From Pseudomonas promysalinigenes (GTDB lineage: Bacteria > Pseudomonadota > Gammaproteobacteria > Pseudomonadales > Pseudomonadaceae), in NCBI RefSeq assembly GCF_014269025.2, contig NZ_CP077094.1:4806501-4870500 (forward strand): DNA of 64,000 nucleotides. The letters are read 5' to 3'. The number at the start of each line of letters is the position of its first letter. Within the stretch, counting starts at the first letter, position 1. The notes under the pieces were generated by a model. It was not told the DNA's origin, ran no database searches, and saw only the letters and a list, made by a program, of their open reading frames with translations. Below, in pieces: positions 36,771-45,366 of this stretch. A program made the position numbers and the translations under genes.

Positions 36771-38129
36771 TCAGACAGCGAATAGCAGGAACTCACGCTC
36801 CCAGGAGCTGATGACGCGCTTGAAGTTCTCATGCTCGGCGCGCTTGGTGGCGACGTAGCCGGTGATGAACTTCTTGCCCAGGTACTGCACCAGCGCGCGA
36901 CTGATTTCCATGCGCTCAAGGGCATCCTCGATGGTCAGCGGCAGGCGCAGGTTGCGGCGCTCGTAGCCACGGCCCTGAACCGGCGCGCTGGCTTCGATGC
37001 CTTCGACCATGCCGATGTAGCCGCACAGCAGGCTCGCGGCGATGGCCAGGTAAGGGTTGGCATCAGCGCCTGGCAGGCGGTTCTCGACACGGCGGTTCTG
37101 CGGGCCGGCATCCGGTACGCGCAGGCCAACGGTGCGGTTTTCTTCGCCCCACTCCACGTTCACCGGCGCCGAGGTATCGGGCAGGAAGCGGCGGAACGAG
37201 TTGACGTTGGGGGCAAACAGCGGCAGCGCTTCGGGGATGAACTTCTGCAGGCCACCGATGTGGTTCAGGAACAGCTCGCTCATGCTGCCGTCTTCATTGC
37301 TGAAGATGTTCTTGCCCGTGGCCACATCGACCACGCTCTGGTGCAGGTGCATGGCGCTGCCCGGCTCGCCGGTCATGGGCTTGGCCATGAAGGTGGCAGC
37401 GACGTTGTGCTTGAGCGCGGCCTCGCGCATGGTGCGTTTGAACACCAGAATCTGGTCGGCCAGGTGCAGGGCATCACCATGACGGAAGTTGATTTCCATC
37501 TGCGCCGTGCCATCTTCGTGAATCAGCGTGTCCAGGTCCAGGCGCTGCAGTTCGCACCAGTCATACACATCTTCGAACAGCGGATCGAATTCGTTCGCCG
37601 CCTCGATCGAGAACGACTGGCGGCCCGTTTCAGGGCGCCCGGAGCGGCCGACTGGCGGTTGCAGCGGGAAATCCGGGTCTTCGCTGCGCTTGGTCAGGTA
37701 GAACTCCATCTCTGGCGCGACGATCGGCTGCCAGCCCTTGTCGGCGTAGAGCTTGAGCACTTTCTTCAGCACGTTGCGCGGCGACAGCTCGACCGGGTTG
37801 CCCTTCTTGTCGTAGGTGTCGTGAATCACCTGGGCCGTCGGCTCGATGGCCCACGGCACGAGGAACACCGCATCCTGGTCAGGGCGGCAGATCATGTCGA
37901 TGTCCGCTGGGTCGAGCAGGTCGTAATAGATGTCATCGTCGACATAGTCGCCGGTCACGGTCTGCAGCAGCACGCTCTCGGGCAGGCGCATGCCTTTTTC
38001 GGCGATGAATTTGTTGGTCGGCGAGATCTTGCCGCGGGTGATGCCAGTCAGGTCACTGATCAGGCATTCGACTTCGGTGATCTTGTGCTCTTTCAACCAA
38101 TCGGTGAGCTGGTCGAGGTTGTTACTCAT
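36771..38129 (-). CDS. spuB: Gamma-glutamylpolyamine synthetase (glutamine synthetase family)
   Basis: 452 residues, type I glutamine synthetase fold: ECLISDLTGITRGK at the N-terminus, PEMEFYLT with the first metal-ligand Glu, QMEINFRHGDAL, FMAKPMTGEPGSAMHLHQS with the ammonium-site region, and NRRVENRLPGADANPYLAIA. The N-terminal differences from GlnA and the spu context point to ligation of glutamate to a polyamine amine, the first step of the gamma-glutamylation route. First gene of spuBCDEFGH. spuI, a relative, is divergent. Confidence 0.92.
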   Translation of the reverse strand: MSNNLDQLTDWLKEHKITEVECLISDLTGITRGKISPTNKFIAEKGMRLPESVLLQTVTGDYVDDDIYYDLLDPADIDMICRPDQDAVFLVPWAIEPTAQVIHDTYDKKGNPVELSPRNVLKKVLKLYADKGWQPIVAPEMEFYLTKRSEDPDFPLQPPVGRSGRPETGRQSFSIEAANEFDPLFEDVYDWCELQRLDLDTLIHEDGTAQMEINFRHGDALHLADQILVFKRTMREAALKHNVAATFMAKPMTGEPGSAMHLHQSVVDVATGKNIFSNEDGSMSELFLNHIGGLQKFIPEALPLFAPNVNSFRRFLPDTSAPVNVEWGEENRTVGLRVPDAGPQNRRVENRLPGADANPYLAIAASLLCGYIGMVEGIEASAPVQGRGYERRNLRLPLTIEDALERMEISRALVQYLGKKFITGYVATKRAEHENFKRVISSWEREFLLFAV

Positions 38130-38703
38130 AAATACCTCAGGAGGTAAGGTGGTCCGCGCTCTGATTCTGGATGGAGTAGATTGCTAAAGCAAAAACCCAC
38201 ACGCAGGCGCACTGTGGATACACTGAAAACAAGCGTGTCCGTAGTGAAATCGAAGGGCAGATATACGAGAAGAGCAACGAAAAGGCGTTACGAGGTGTGG
38301 CCCTGGCACGCAAAGCGTCAATTATTGCGGCCATGCAGGCCACCGCTGGGCTGATGCCTACGGGAACGACAGGGATACCCGACTGCACTGCGCAGGCAGC
38401 GCGTTCAGGTCGCGACAAGCGGACCATGTGACCCTCGTATTATTGTGTTTTGGGTTGAGTCCGAGCTTAGCCTTGTTAATTTTTTTACACAACACCTCCG
38501 TAAAAAATAAAACACGGCTCGGCGAAGATAGCTCTTGGTAAGAGAAATAGCGGATAATGGCACGCCCCGATATGCAGCAAATCTGCCGTCGATGTGCCAT
38601 TTCAGGGCATCATTGGGTTGGCTTGACATCAGTATGGCTTTTCGATTGACTGGGTCTGCAAGCCCCCCTTGATTGATATTTTTAACAACAAAGGTGTTGC
38701 ATC
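38130..38703. promoter_or_regulatory. 574-bp divergent control region between spuB and spuI
   Basis: No convincing gene lies here; the short frames in it have poor composition and no ribosome-binding site. The middle (about 38430-38545) is strongly AT-rich compared with the flanks. A perfect -35 hexamer TTGACA lies at 38623-38628 pointing to spuI, though the sequence 17 bp later (TTGACT) is a poor -10. GAGG stands a few bases before spuB. I found no sigma-54 GG-N10-GC promoter. Confidence 0.5.
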
Positions 38704-40080
38704 ATGTCGGTACCCCCGCGTGCCGTTCAGCTTAACGAAGCGAACGCGTTCCTTAAGGAACATCCTGAGGTTCTCTACGTTGACCTTCTGATTGCAGATA
38801 TGAATGGTGTGGTGCGTGGCAAGCGCATAGAGCGCACCAGCCTCCACAAGGTTTACGAAAAAGGCATCAACCTGCCTGCCTCCCTCTTTGCCCTGGACAT
38901 CAACGGTTCCACCGTCGAAAGCACAGGCCTTGGCCTGGACATCGGCGATGCTGACCGTATCTGCTACCCGATCCCCGGCACCCTCTCCAACGAACCCTGG
39001 CAGAAGCGCCCTACCGCCCAGCTGCTGATGACCATGCACGAACTCGAAGGCGAGCCGTTCTTCGCCGACCCGCGTGAAGTGCTGCGTCAGGTGGTGAGCA
39101 AGTTCACCGAAATGGGCCTGACCATCTGCGCCGCATTCGAGCTTGAGTTCTACCTGATCGACCAGGAAAACGTGAACGGCCGCCCGCAGCCGCCACGCTC
39201 GCCGATTTCGGGCAAGCGCCCACAGTCGACCCAGGTGTACCTGATCGACGACCTCGACGAATATGCCGACTGCCTGCAGGACATCCTGGAAGGTGCCAAA
39301 GAGCAAGGCATCCCAGCTGACGCCATCGTCAAGGAAAGCGCCCCGGCGCAGTTCGAAGTCAACCTGCACCACGTTCCCGATCCGCTCAAGGCCTGCGATT
39401 ACGCAGTGCTGCTCAAGCGGCTGATAAAGAACATCGCCTACGACCATGAAATGGACACCACCTTCATGGCCAAGCCCTACCCGGGCCAGGCTGGCAACGG
39501 CCTGCACGTACACATCTCCGTGCTGGACAAAGATGGCAACAACATCTTCACCAGCGAGGATCCCGAGCAGAACGCCGCGCTACGTCACGCTGTCGGCGGT
39601 GTGCTCGAGACCCTGCCCGCGTCCATGGCTTTCCTCTGCCCGAACGTCAACTCGTACCGCCGTTTCGGCGCGCAGTTCTACGTGCCGAACGCGCCGAGCT
39701 GGGGCTTGGACAACCGCACCGTGGCCCTGCGCGTGCCGACCGGCTCGCCGGATGCCGTGCGTATCGAGCACCGTGTGGCCGGCGCTGACGCCAACCCATA
39801 CTTGATGATGGCTGCCGTGCTGGCGGGCGTGCACCATGGCCTGACCAACAAGATCGAGCCAGGCGAGCCGATCGAAGGCAACTCGTATGAGCAGCTGGAG
39901 CAGAGCCTGCCGAACAACCTGCGCGATGCCCTGCGCGAGCTGGACGACAGCGAGATCCTGAACAAGTACATCGATCCGAAGTACATCGACATCTTCGTCG
40001 CGTGCAAGGAGAGCGAGCTGGAGGAGTTCGAGCACTCGATCTCCGACCTCGAGTACAACTGGTATCTGCACACCGTCTAA
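38704..40080 (+). CDS. spuI: Glutamine synthetase family protein SpuI (gamma-glutamylpolyamine synthetase-like)
   Basis: 458 residues, a paralogue of SpuB on the opposite strand. Landmarks are DLLIADMNGVVRGKRIERT, AFELEFYLIDQENV, QFEVNLHHVPDPL, FMAKPYPGQAGNGLHVHISV and RIEHRVAGADANPYLMMAA. In P. aeruginosa, spuI lies in the same cluster and is induced by polyamines. It probably glutamylates polyamines or other amines. It is followed by a strong terminator and convergent argA. Confidence 0.92.
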   Translation: MSVPPRAVQLNEANAFLKEHPEVLYVDLLIADMNGVVRGKRIERTSLHKVYEKGINLPASLFALDINGSTVESTGLGLDIGDADRICYPIPGTLSNEPWQKRPTAQLLMTMHELEGEPFFADPREVLRQVVSKFTEMGLTICAAFELEFYLIDQENVNGRPQPPRSPISGKRPQSTQVYLIDDLDEYADCLQDILEGAKEQGIPADAIVKESAPAQFEVNLHHVPDPLKACDYAVLLKRLIKNIAYDHEMDTTFMAKPYPGQAGNGLHVHISVLDKDGNNIFTSEDPEQNAALRHAVGGVLETLPASMAFLCPNVNSYRRFGAQFYVPNAPSWGLDNRTVALRVPTGSPDAVRIEHRVAGADANPYLMMAAVLAGVHHGLTNKIEPGEPIEGNSYEQLEQSLPNNLRDALRELDDSEILNKYIDPKYIDIFVACKESELEEFEHSISDLEYNWYLHTV

Positions 40081-40086
40081 AGCAAA

Positions 40087-40112
40087 ACGCCGCCCCAAAG
40101 GGCGGCGTTTTT
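40087..40112. terminator. Intrinsic terminator after spuI
   Basis: ACGCCGCCC and GGGCGGCGT close a 4-base loop and are followed by TTTTT. A short A run on the other side makes it usable for argA as well. Confidence 0.9.
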
Positions 40113-40133
40113 CATTGGCGGGCCAGCATGGGC

Positions 40134-41432
40134 TTACAGCGGCTTCTCGAAAATCTTCGAATTGCGCTGGTAGTTGTACAACGAAGCCCGTGCCGCTGGC
40201 AGCCGCTCGACACCGCTAGGGGCAAACCCGCGCTCACGGAACCAGTGCGCCGTACGCGTCGTGAGCACGAACAGGGTATTTAACCCCATCTGCCGCGCCC
40301 GCCCCTCGATCCGCTCCAGCAGTTCGTCGCCACGCCCGCCGTGACGGTATTCCGGGTTTACCGCCAGGCACGCCAGTTCCCCAGCCTGCGAATCGGCAAT
40401 CGGGTACAGCGCTGCACAGGCAATGATCATCCCCTCACGCTCGACCACACTGAACTGCTCGATCTCACGCTCCAGCACCTCGCGCGAGCGGCGCACCAGA
40501 ATGCCTTGCTCTTCCAGCGGGCTGATCAGGTCCAGCAAGCCACCGACATCCTCGATGGTCGCCTCGCGCACCACCTCGAACTGCTCCTGGGACACCAGCG
40601 TACCGCCACCTTCTCGGGTGAACAGTTCGGTGAGCAAAGCGCCATCTTCGGCATAACTGACGATATGGCTACGCGCCACACCGCCTTTGCAGGCCTCGGC
40701 AGCCGCGTCGAGCAACTCAGCCTGGTAATCGCCGCCCAGGCGCGCCAGGTGCGGAGCAATCTGTTGTGGCCGCAGCTCACGCACCAACCGACCGCTCTCG
40801 TCCAGCAGGCCAGGCTCGGCCCCGAACAGCAGCAGCTTGTCGGCACCCAGCTCGATGGCTGCACGAGTTGCGACGTCTTCACATGCCAGGTTGAAGATTT
40901 CACCCGTGGGCGAATAGCCCAGCGGCGACAGCAGTACGATGGACCGCTCGTCGAGCAGGCGGCTGATGCCTTTACGGTCTATTCGCCGCACTTCCCCGGT
41001 GTGGTGGTAGTCCACGCCTTCGAGCACCCCGATCGGCCGTGCGGTGACCAGGTTGCCGCAAGCCACGCGCAGGCGCGAGCCCTGCATGGGCGAGGCGGCG
41101 ATGTCCATCGACAGGCGTGCCTCGATGGCCAGGCGCAGGGCGCCTACGGCATCGATCACGCAATCCAGGGTGGCTGCGTCGGTGATACGCAGGCCATGAT
41201 GGTAGTGCGGGGTCAGCCCACGCTCGGCCAGGCGGCTTTCGATCTGCGGGCGCGAACCATGCACCAGCACCAGGCGCACACCCAAGCTGTGCAGCAGCAC
41301 CAGGTCGTGGACGATATTGCCGAAATTAGGGTGTTCAACGCCATCGCCGGGGAGCATGACCACGAAGGTGCAATCGCGATGGGCATTGATGTACGGGGAG
41401 GCATGACGTAGCCAGTTGACGTATTCGGGCAT
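40134..41432 (-). CDS. argA: Amino-acid N-acetyltransferase (N-acetylglutamate synthase)
   Basis: 432 residues. An N-terminal amino acid kinase-like domain (to about residue 285; LVLVHGSRPQIESRLAERG, arginine-binding in the family) is joined to a C-terminal GNAT domain with GELACLAVNPEYRHGGRGDELL near residue 365. It makes N-acetylglutamate from glutamate and acetyl-CoA, the first step of arginine synthesis, with arginine feedback. The ATG at 41432 (MPEYVNWLRHASPY) is the family start. argE, transcribed the same way, ends 124 bp upstream. Confidence 0.95.
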   Translation of the reverse strand: MPEYVNWLRHASPYINAHRDCTFVVMLPGDGVEHPNFGNIVHDLVLLHSLGVRLVLVHGSRPQIESRLAERGLTPHYHHGLRITDAATLDCVIDAVGALRLAIEARLSMDIAASPMQGSRLRVACGNLVTARPIGVLEGVDYHHTGEVRRIDRKGISRLLDERSIVLLSPLGYSPTGEIFNLACEDVATRAAIELGADKLLLFGAEPGLLDESGRLVRELRPQQIAPHLARLGGDYQAELLDAAAEACKGGVARSHIVSYAEDGALLTELFTREGGGTLVSQEQFEVVREATIEDVGGLLDLISPLEEQGILVRRSREVLEREIEQFSVVEREGMIIACAALYPIADSQAGELACLAVNPEYRHGGRGDELLERIEGRARQMGLNTLFVLTTRTAHWFRERGFAPSGVERLPAARASLYNYQRNSKIFEKPL

Positions 41433-41556
41433 GACGGGGCCTGTGGATAAAGTGGACGGAGAACGGTGAATCACACGGCGTTCAGGATCATCGTCGGAAC
41501 AGGCTTGCGGTCACGCGCATCTCCTCTAGGCAAGAACGAATCAGCAAGGTGGACGT

Positions 41557-42699
41557 TTAACTCAGGCAATAGTGCCGGATCAGGTCACGCAATAGACGCA
41601 CGGTAGGCTCGATTCGTGACATTTCAAGGTATTCGCCAGGCTGGTGGGCGCAGGCGATATCACCTGGGCCGAGCACGATGGTCTGGCAGCCCAGCTGCTG
41701 AAGATAAGGCGCTTCGGTACCGAACGCCACCGCTTCGGCACGATGGCCGGTGAGGCGTTCGGCCACTTGCACCAGCTCGGCGTCCGCGTCCTGCTCGAAC
41801 GGCGGCACCTCAGGGAACAACGGGGCGTAGTCGATACGCACTTCATGACGCTCGGCCACAGGCTTGAGTTTATCGCCAATGGCGGCGCGCAACTGTTCCA
41901 CATCCATGCCCGGCAGCGGGCGCAGGTCGAACTCCAGGGCGCATTGGCCACAGATGCGGTTGGGGTTGTCACCGCCATGGATGCAGCCGAAATTCATGGT
42001 TGGCGTCGGCACGGTGAACTGCGGGTTACTGAAGGTTTGCTGCCATTGCCGGCGCAGGCCCATCAGCTCGCTCATCACCTCGTGCATGGCCTCCATCGCA
42101 CTATGGCCCAGGCTTGGGTCAGAGGAATGCCCGCTGCGCCCGAGGATGTCGATGCGGTCCATCAGGATGCCCTTATGCATGCGAATCGGCCGCAGGCCGG
42201 TGGGCTCGCCGATCACCGCCGCACGGCCCAGCGGCTGGCCGGCAGCCGCCAGAGCGCGGGCACCGGACATGGAGCTTTCTTCATCGCAGGTAGCGAGGAT
42301 CATCAGCGGTTGCTTGAAATCGTGCTCCAGCAGCGGAATGACCGCTTCGATGATCAATGCGAAAAAGCCTTTCATGTCGCAGCTACCCAGGCCCACCCAG
42401 CGGCCGTCGGCCTCGGTCAGCTTGAGCGGGTCGCTGGCCCACAGTTGTTCATCGTAAGGCACCGTATCACTGTGCCCGGCCAGCACCAGCCCGCCAGGGC
42501 CGCTACCACGGCTGGCCAACAGGTTGAACTTGCCAGGGCTGACCTCACGGATGTCACAAGCAAAACCCAGATCGCCCAACCAGCCGGCCAACAGGTCGAT
42601 GACCTGGCGGTTGGACTGGTCCAGTGCAGGCTGGGTACAACTGACCGAGGGCGCGGCGATCAAAGCGGCAAACTGGTCTTTCAGTGGCGGCAACGGCAT
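41557..42699 (-). CDS. argE: Acetylornithine deacetylase
   Basis: 380 residues, M20 metallopeptidase family. Zinc ligands and catalytic residues are in LAGHSDTVPYD (His, Asp), LGSCDMKGFF (bridging Asp), TCDEESSMSG (catalytic Glu pair) and the C-terminal ACAHQPGEY (His). It releases ornithine and acetate from N-acetylornithine. Of two ATGs six bases apart, 42699 has GAGGAG at the right distance and 42705 does not. It lies upstream of argA on the same strand, so the two arginine genes may share a transcript. Confidence 0.9.
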   Translation of the reverse strand: MPLPPLKDQFAALIAAPSVSCTQPALDQSNRQVIDLLAGWLGDLGFACDIREVSPGKFNLLASRGSGPGGLVLAGHSDTVPYDEQLWASDPLKLTEADGRWVGLGSCDMKGFFALIIEAVIPLLEHDFKQPLMILATCDEESSMSGARALAAAGQPLGRAAVIGEPTGLRPIRMHKGILMDRIDILGRSGHSSDPSLGHSAMEAMHEVMSELMGLRRQWQQTFSNPQFTVPTPTMNFGCIHGGDNPNRICGQCALEFDLRPLPGMDVEQLRAAIGDKLKPVAERHEVRIDYAPLFPEVPPFEQDADAELVQVAERLTGHRAEAVAFGTEAPYLQQLGCQTIVLGPGDIACAHQPGEYLEMSRIEPTVRLLRDLIRHYCLS

Positions 42700-42814
42700 G
42701 CGCATACTCCTCGGAAGCGTTGCCCATCATAGGACTATCCGCCGTCTGGAATAAACCGTTGCCGGCCGACTGCTGTAGACTGCCCTGCAAAGACGCCCCT
42801 CCTTCGAGCCTGTG

Positions 42815-44182
42815 ATGCACAAAGAAACCGAACTCAAGCTGCGCGCCAGCAGCCAGACCCTCGCCGCCCTGCGCGAGCACCCCTTGCTGAAAAAACGCAA
42901 CAAATCTGGCTGGCAGACCCGCGAGTTGCTCAACCAGTACTTCGATACTCCCGAGCGCGAGCTTTCCGCCGCCCGTGTGGCCCTGCGCCTGCGCCGCGAC
43001 GGTGAGGCGATCATCCAGACCCTCAAGTGCCGCGGGCAAAGCGTTGCCGGGCTGTCCGAGCGCAACGAATACGAGTGGCAGTTGGACAAGGTCAAGCTCG
43101 ACTTGAAAAAGCTCGACGCCACCTGCTGGCCGGCGCAGCTGGCCGAACTCGACAAAAAAACCATCAAGCCGCTATTCACCACTGATTTCACCCGCGAATA
43201 CGCCGAAATCAGCTGGGGCCGTGGCAAGAGCAAGGTGGTGATCGAGGCCGCGCTGGACCAAGGCTTCGTGATTGCCGGCAAGCGCAAAGAGGAAATCTGC
43301 GAGCTTGAGTTGGAGCTGCGCGAAGGCGCCCCTGAAGCGCTACTGGAGCTGGCCGCCGAGCTGGCCGCCAGCCTGCCGCTGATGCCGTGCGACATCAGCA
43401 AGGCCGAGCGTGGCTACCGCTTGCTGGAGCCGGACAGCTACGAGCTGGGCCTGCCGACCACCGAGCTGAGCGCTGAAACTGCTGTGGACGACGCCTTCGC
43501 CGCCCTGGCCTGGCAGCTGCTGGGCAGCAGCCAGCGCCTGGCCGAGCAGTACCGCCACAATGGTCACTGGCGCTTGTTGCAGGACTGGGTGCAGTGCCTG
43601 GCCGAACTGCGCGCCTTGGTCGCAAGCCTGGGCCAAGCTGCGCCCCGCGCCACCACGCGCGAGCTACGCGCCAGCCTTGATGCGCTGCTGGAAGACTGGC
43701 GCCCATTGGTGCAGGCCGGCAATGACGATGAAGACATCCGCCGCGCTGCGCCCGAGCAGTTCCTCGAAGAACTCGAAGACGTACGCTGGGGCCAGTTCTC
43801 CCTGGAAACCTCGCGTTGGCTGCTGGCCCGCGCCTGGACCGTGGAGCGCAAGGGCCGTGGCGAGCGCCAGGGCAAGGCGCAGTTGGCAAGCTGGCTGGCG
43901 CACCTGCTGGGTGAAGAAGGCCGCTCGCTGAAGCTGCCGCTGTACACCCAACGCCCCGAGGACCTGGCCGAACAGCTGCCACGTATCGAGCAGTTGCTGG
44001 CCTGGCTGCACCATGCCCGCCAGGTGCTTGAAGCACCGCAGATGGACCGCTTGTACGGCGATTTGAAAAAGCTGCATGAGCTGGCCGAGTTGCCGATCAG
44101 CGATGAGTTGCTGGAGGCGCGTATTGATCAGGCTCGGACAGTGGATCAGAGCCGGGGCTGGAAGCATTTGCTCAAGGCTTAA
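42815..44182 (+). CDS. CYTH and CHAD domain inorganic triphosphatase
   Basis: 455 residues. The CYTH domain (about 1-205) starts with the signature ExExK at E4, E6 and K8 and continues with basic and acidic tunnel residues (RVALRLRRDGE, ELELELREG). A helical CHAD domain follows (about 220-455; LAEQYRHNGHWRLLQDWVQ). E. coli YgiF, with the same layout, is an inorganic triphosphatase. CHAD domains bind polyphosphate. A GTG directly before the ATG is an alternative start. It is divergent from argE. Confidence 0.9.
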   Translation: MHKETELKLRASSQTLAALREHPLLKKRNKSGWQTRELLNQYFDTPERELSAARVALRLRRDGEAIIQTLKCRGQSVAGLSERNEYEWQLDKVKLDLKKLDATCWPAQLAELDKKTIKPLFTTDFTREYAEISWGRGKSKVVIEAALDQGFVIAGKRKEEICELELELREGAPEALLELAAELAASLPLMPCDISKAERGYRLLEPDSYELGLPTTELSAETAVDDAFAALAWQLLGSSQRLAEQYRHNGHWRLLQDWVQCLAELRALVASLGQAAPRATTRELRASLDALLEDWRPLVQAGNDDEDIRRAAPEQFLEELEDVRWGQFSLETSRWLLARAWTVERKGRGERQGKAQLASWLAHLLGEEGRSLKLPLYTQRPEDLAEQLPRIEQLLAWLHHARQVLEAPQMDRLYGDLKKLHELAELPISDELLEARIDQARTVDQSRGWKHLLKA

Positions 44183-44217
44183 GGACGCTTTGGCGGTTGG
44201 CATCTAACCGCGTTAGG

Positions 44218-44321
44218 TGCCAGGTGTATGGTTTGAGTGTTGTGTGTGCGTTGAGATCGAGCGCCGCCCGCGCGGCGCTCGATCTCACAGGCGCTACATT
44301 CCTCAAGTCAGGCACCTGGCA
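44218..44321. repeat. Nested inverted repeats with a perfect 15-bp hairpin
   Basis: Outer arms TGCCAGGTG (44218-44226) and CACCTGGCA (44313-44321) enclose a perfect 15-bp stem, GAGATCGAGCGCCGC / GCGGCGCTCGATCTC, with the loop CCGC (44253-44286). There is no T run. It sits between the convergent triphosphatase and lrp-type genes. Confidence 0.65.
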
Positions 44322-44351
44322 GCCCAATCCAAGGATTTGGCCGCAGCAGCG

Positions 44352-44822
44352 TTACTTCGCCAGAGGCAAGCTGGTGGTGGACTTGATCTCCGACAGCGCC
44401 ACAATCGAATTCACTTCCTGGATGCCCGGCACGTTCGATAGCTTTTCGAAAAAGAAGCGCTCATAAGCTTCGATATCCGAGGTGACGATGCGCAGTAGAA
44501 AGTCCACCGCCCCCATAAGCACATAGCATTCCAGCACCTCCGGAAAGCCGCGGATCGCCTCAGTGAATTCAGTGAAGTTGGAGCGGCCGTGGGCGTTGAG
44601 TTTCACTTCGGCGAAGATCTGAGTGTTCAAGCCGACCTTCTTGCGGTCCAGCAGGGTTACCTGGCCTCGGATCACTCCTTCCTCTTTCAACCGCTGAATC
44701 CTGCGCCAGCAGGGCGATTGCGACAGCCCCACGCGCTCGGCGATCTGCGCACTGGACAGTGATGAGTCTTCTTGCAGTAGTTCGAGGATGCGCCGGTCGT
44801 AGGCATCCAGCTCGCTTTGCAT
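44352..44822 (-). CDS. Lrp/AsnC family transcriptional regulator
   Basis: 156 residues. An N-terminal winged helix (DAYDRRILELLQEDSSLSSAQIAERVGLSQSPCWRRIQRLKEEGVI) written here only in part as SQSPCWRRIQRL, the recognition helix, is followed by the RAM ligand domain (EVLECYVLMGAVDFLLRIV). Family members sense amino acids. Which one is not clear. It is divergent from a small gene at 44950, and the shared region contains two CCAAAATAT repeats 30 bp apart, suggesting autoregulation. Confidence 0.9.
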   Translation of the reverse strand: MQSELDAYDRRILELLQEDSSLSSAQIAERVGLSQSPCWRRIQRLKEEGVIRGQVTLLDRKKVGLNTQIFAEVKLNAHGRSNFTEFTEAIRGFPEVLECYVLMGAVDFLLRIVTSDIEAYERFFFEKLSNVPGIQEVNSIVALSEIKSTTSLPLAK

Positions 44823-44830
44823 AAGTGATT

Positions 44831-44870
44831 CCCAAAATATCGGCTATTCGATTAATTCAATCCAAAATAT
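44831..44870. promoter_or_regulatory. Direct CCAAAATAT repeats, candidate Lrp-type operator
   Basis: CCAAAATAT occurs at 44832-44840 and 44862-44870, exactly 30 bp (about three helical turns) apart in an AT-rich divergent promoter. The first copy lies just upstream of, and overlaps, the regulator's ribosome-binding site. Confidence 0.5.
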
Positions 44871-44949
44871 ATGGAAATAAATGAAATCATAGCGAAAAAA
44901 TACCGGGGTCGACGTGCAAGAATTTCTCCCAGACCCGCGGAGACTCATC

Positions 44950-45267
44950 ATGAACGCACTAGAACGCCCCCTGCCCCGCAGCGATGCCTGGGCTGCCAAT
45001 GCCAGCCACTGCACCGTGCGCTATTGCCTGCAGGCCGAGGTCGAACCGGATACGCTATGCCGTGTGCTCAACCTGTTCGCCCTGCAGTTCCTTACTCCCC
45101 ATAGCGTGCAGGTCAGCCAGCAGGAAGACTGGCTCGACATCGAAATCGGCATCGGCGGACTGAGTTGGCATAGGGCGCAGGTAATTGCGCAAAAACTGCG
45201 CAACCTTGTATGCGTGGGCGAGGTAAGCCTGGAAAACCTGGCGTACCTGGAGCTGGCGGTGGTCTGA
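44950..45267 (+). CDS. Conserved hypothetical protein, ACT-like
   Basis: 105 residues with an ACT-like arrangement: CTVRYCLQAEVEPDTLCRVL then LTPHSVQVSQQEDWLDIEI and a terminal helix HRAQVIAQKLRNL. No catalytic motif. ACT-like folds bind amino acids, so the pairing with a divergent Lrp-type regulator could be meaningful, but this is inference. GGAG lies eight bases before the ATG. I do not recognise a named family. Confidence 0.7.
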   Translation: MNALERPLPRSDAWAANASHCTVRYCLQAEVEPDTLCRVLNLFALQFLTPHSVQVSQQEDWLDIEIGIGGLSWHRAQVIAQKLRNLVCVGEVSLENLAYLELAVV

Positions 45268-45366
45268 AGCTGGGCGCGCAAAATCTGGAAAATCTTTCCC
45301 CAACGCGGCTTGCCAGAGCCCGGCTAGCCTTGCCACTCGTCTCCTTTAAGGCAAGGAAGCCCACCG

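Noticed and set aside
36831..38147. 438-codon frame opposite spuB
   Set aside because: It is a mirror of a highly conserved gene, rich in His, Arg and Gly as expected from antisense high-GC DNA, with no ribosome-binding site.
38137..38629. Small frames of 74-96 codons in the spuB-spuI spacer
   Set aside because: They overlap each other in different frames, lack ribosome-binding sites and have non-coding composition.
38560..38640. Sigma-54 promoter for spuI (TGGCACGCC at 38557-38565)
   Set aside because: No GC element stands at the required 10-bp distance from the GG.
44253..44286. Intrinsic terminator between the triphosphatase and the Lrp-type gene
   Set aside because: The hairpin is perfect but no T run follows on either strand.
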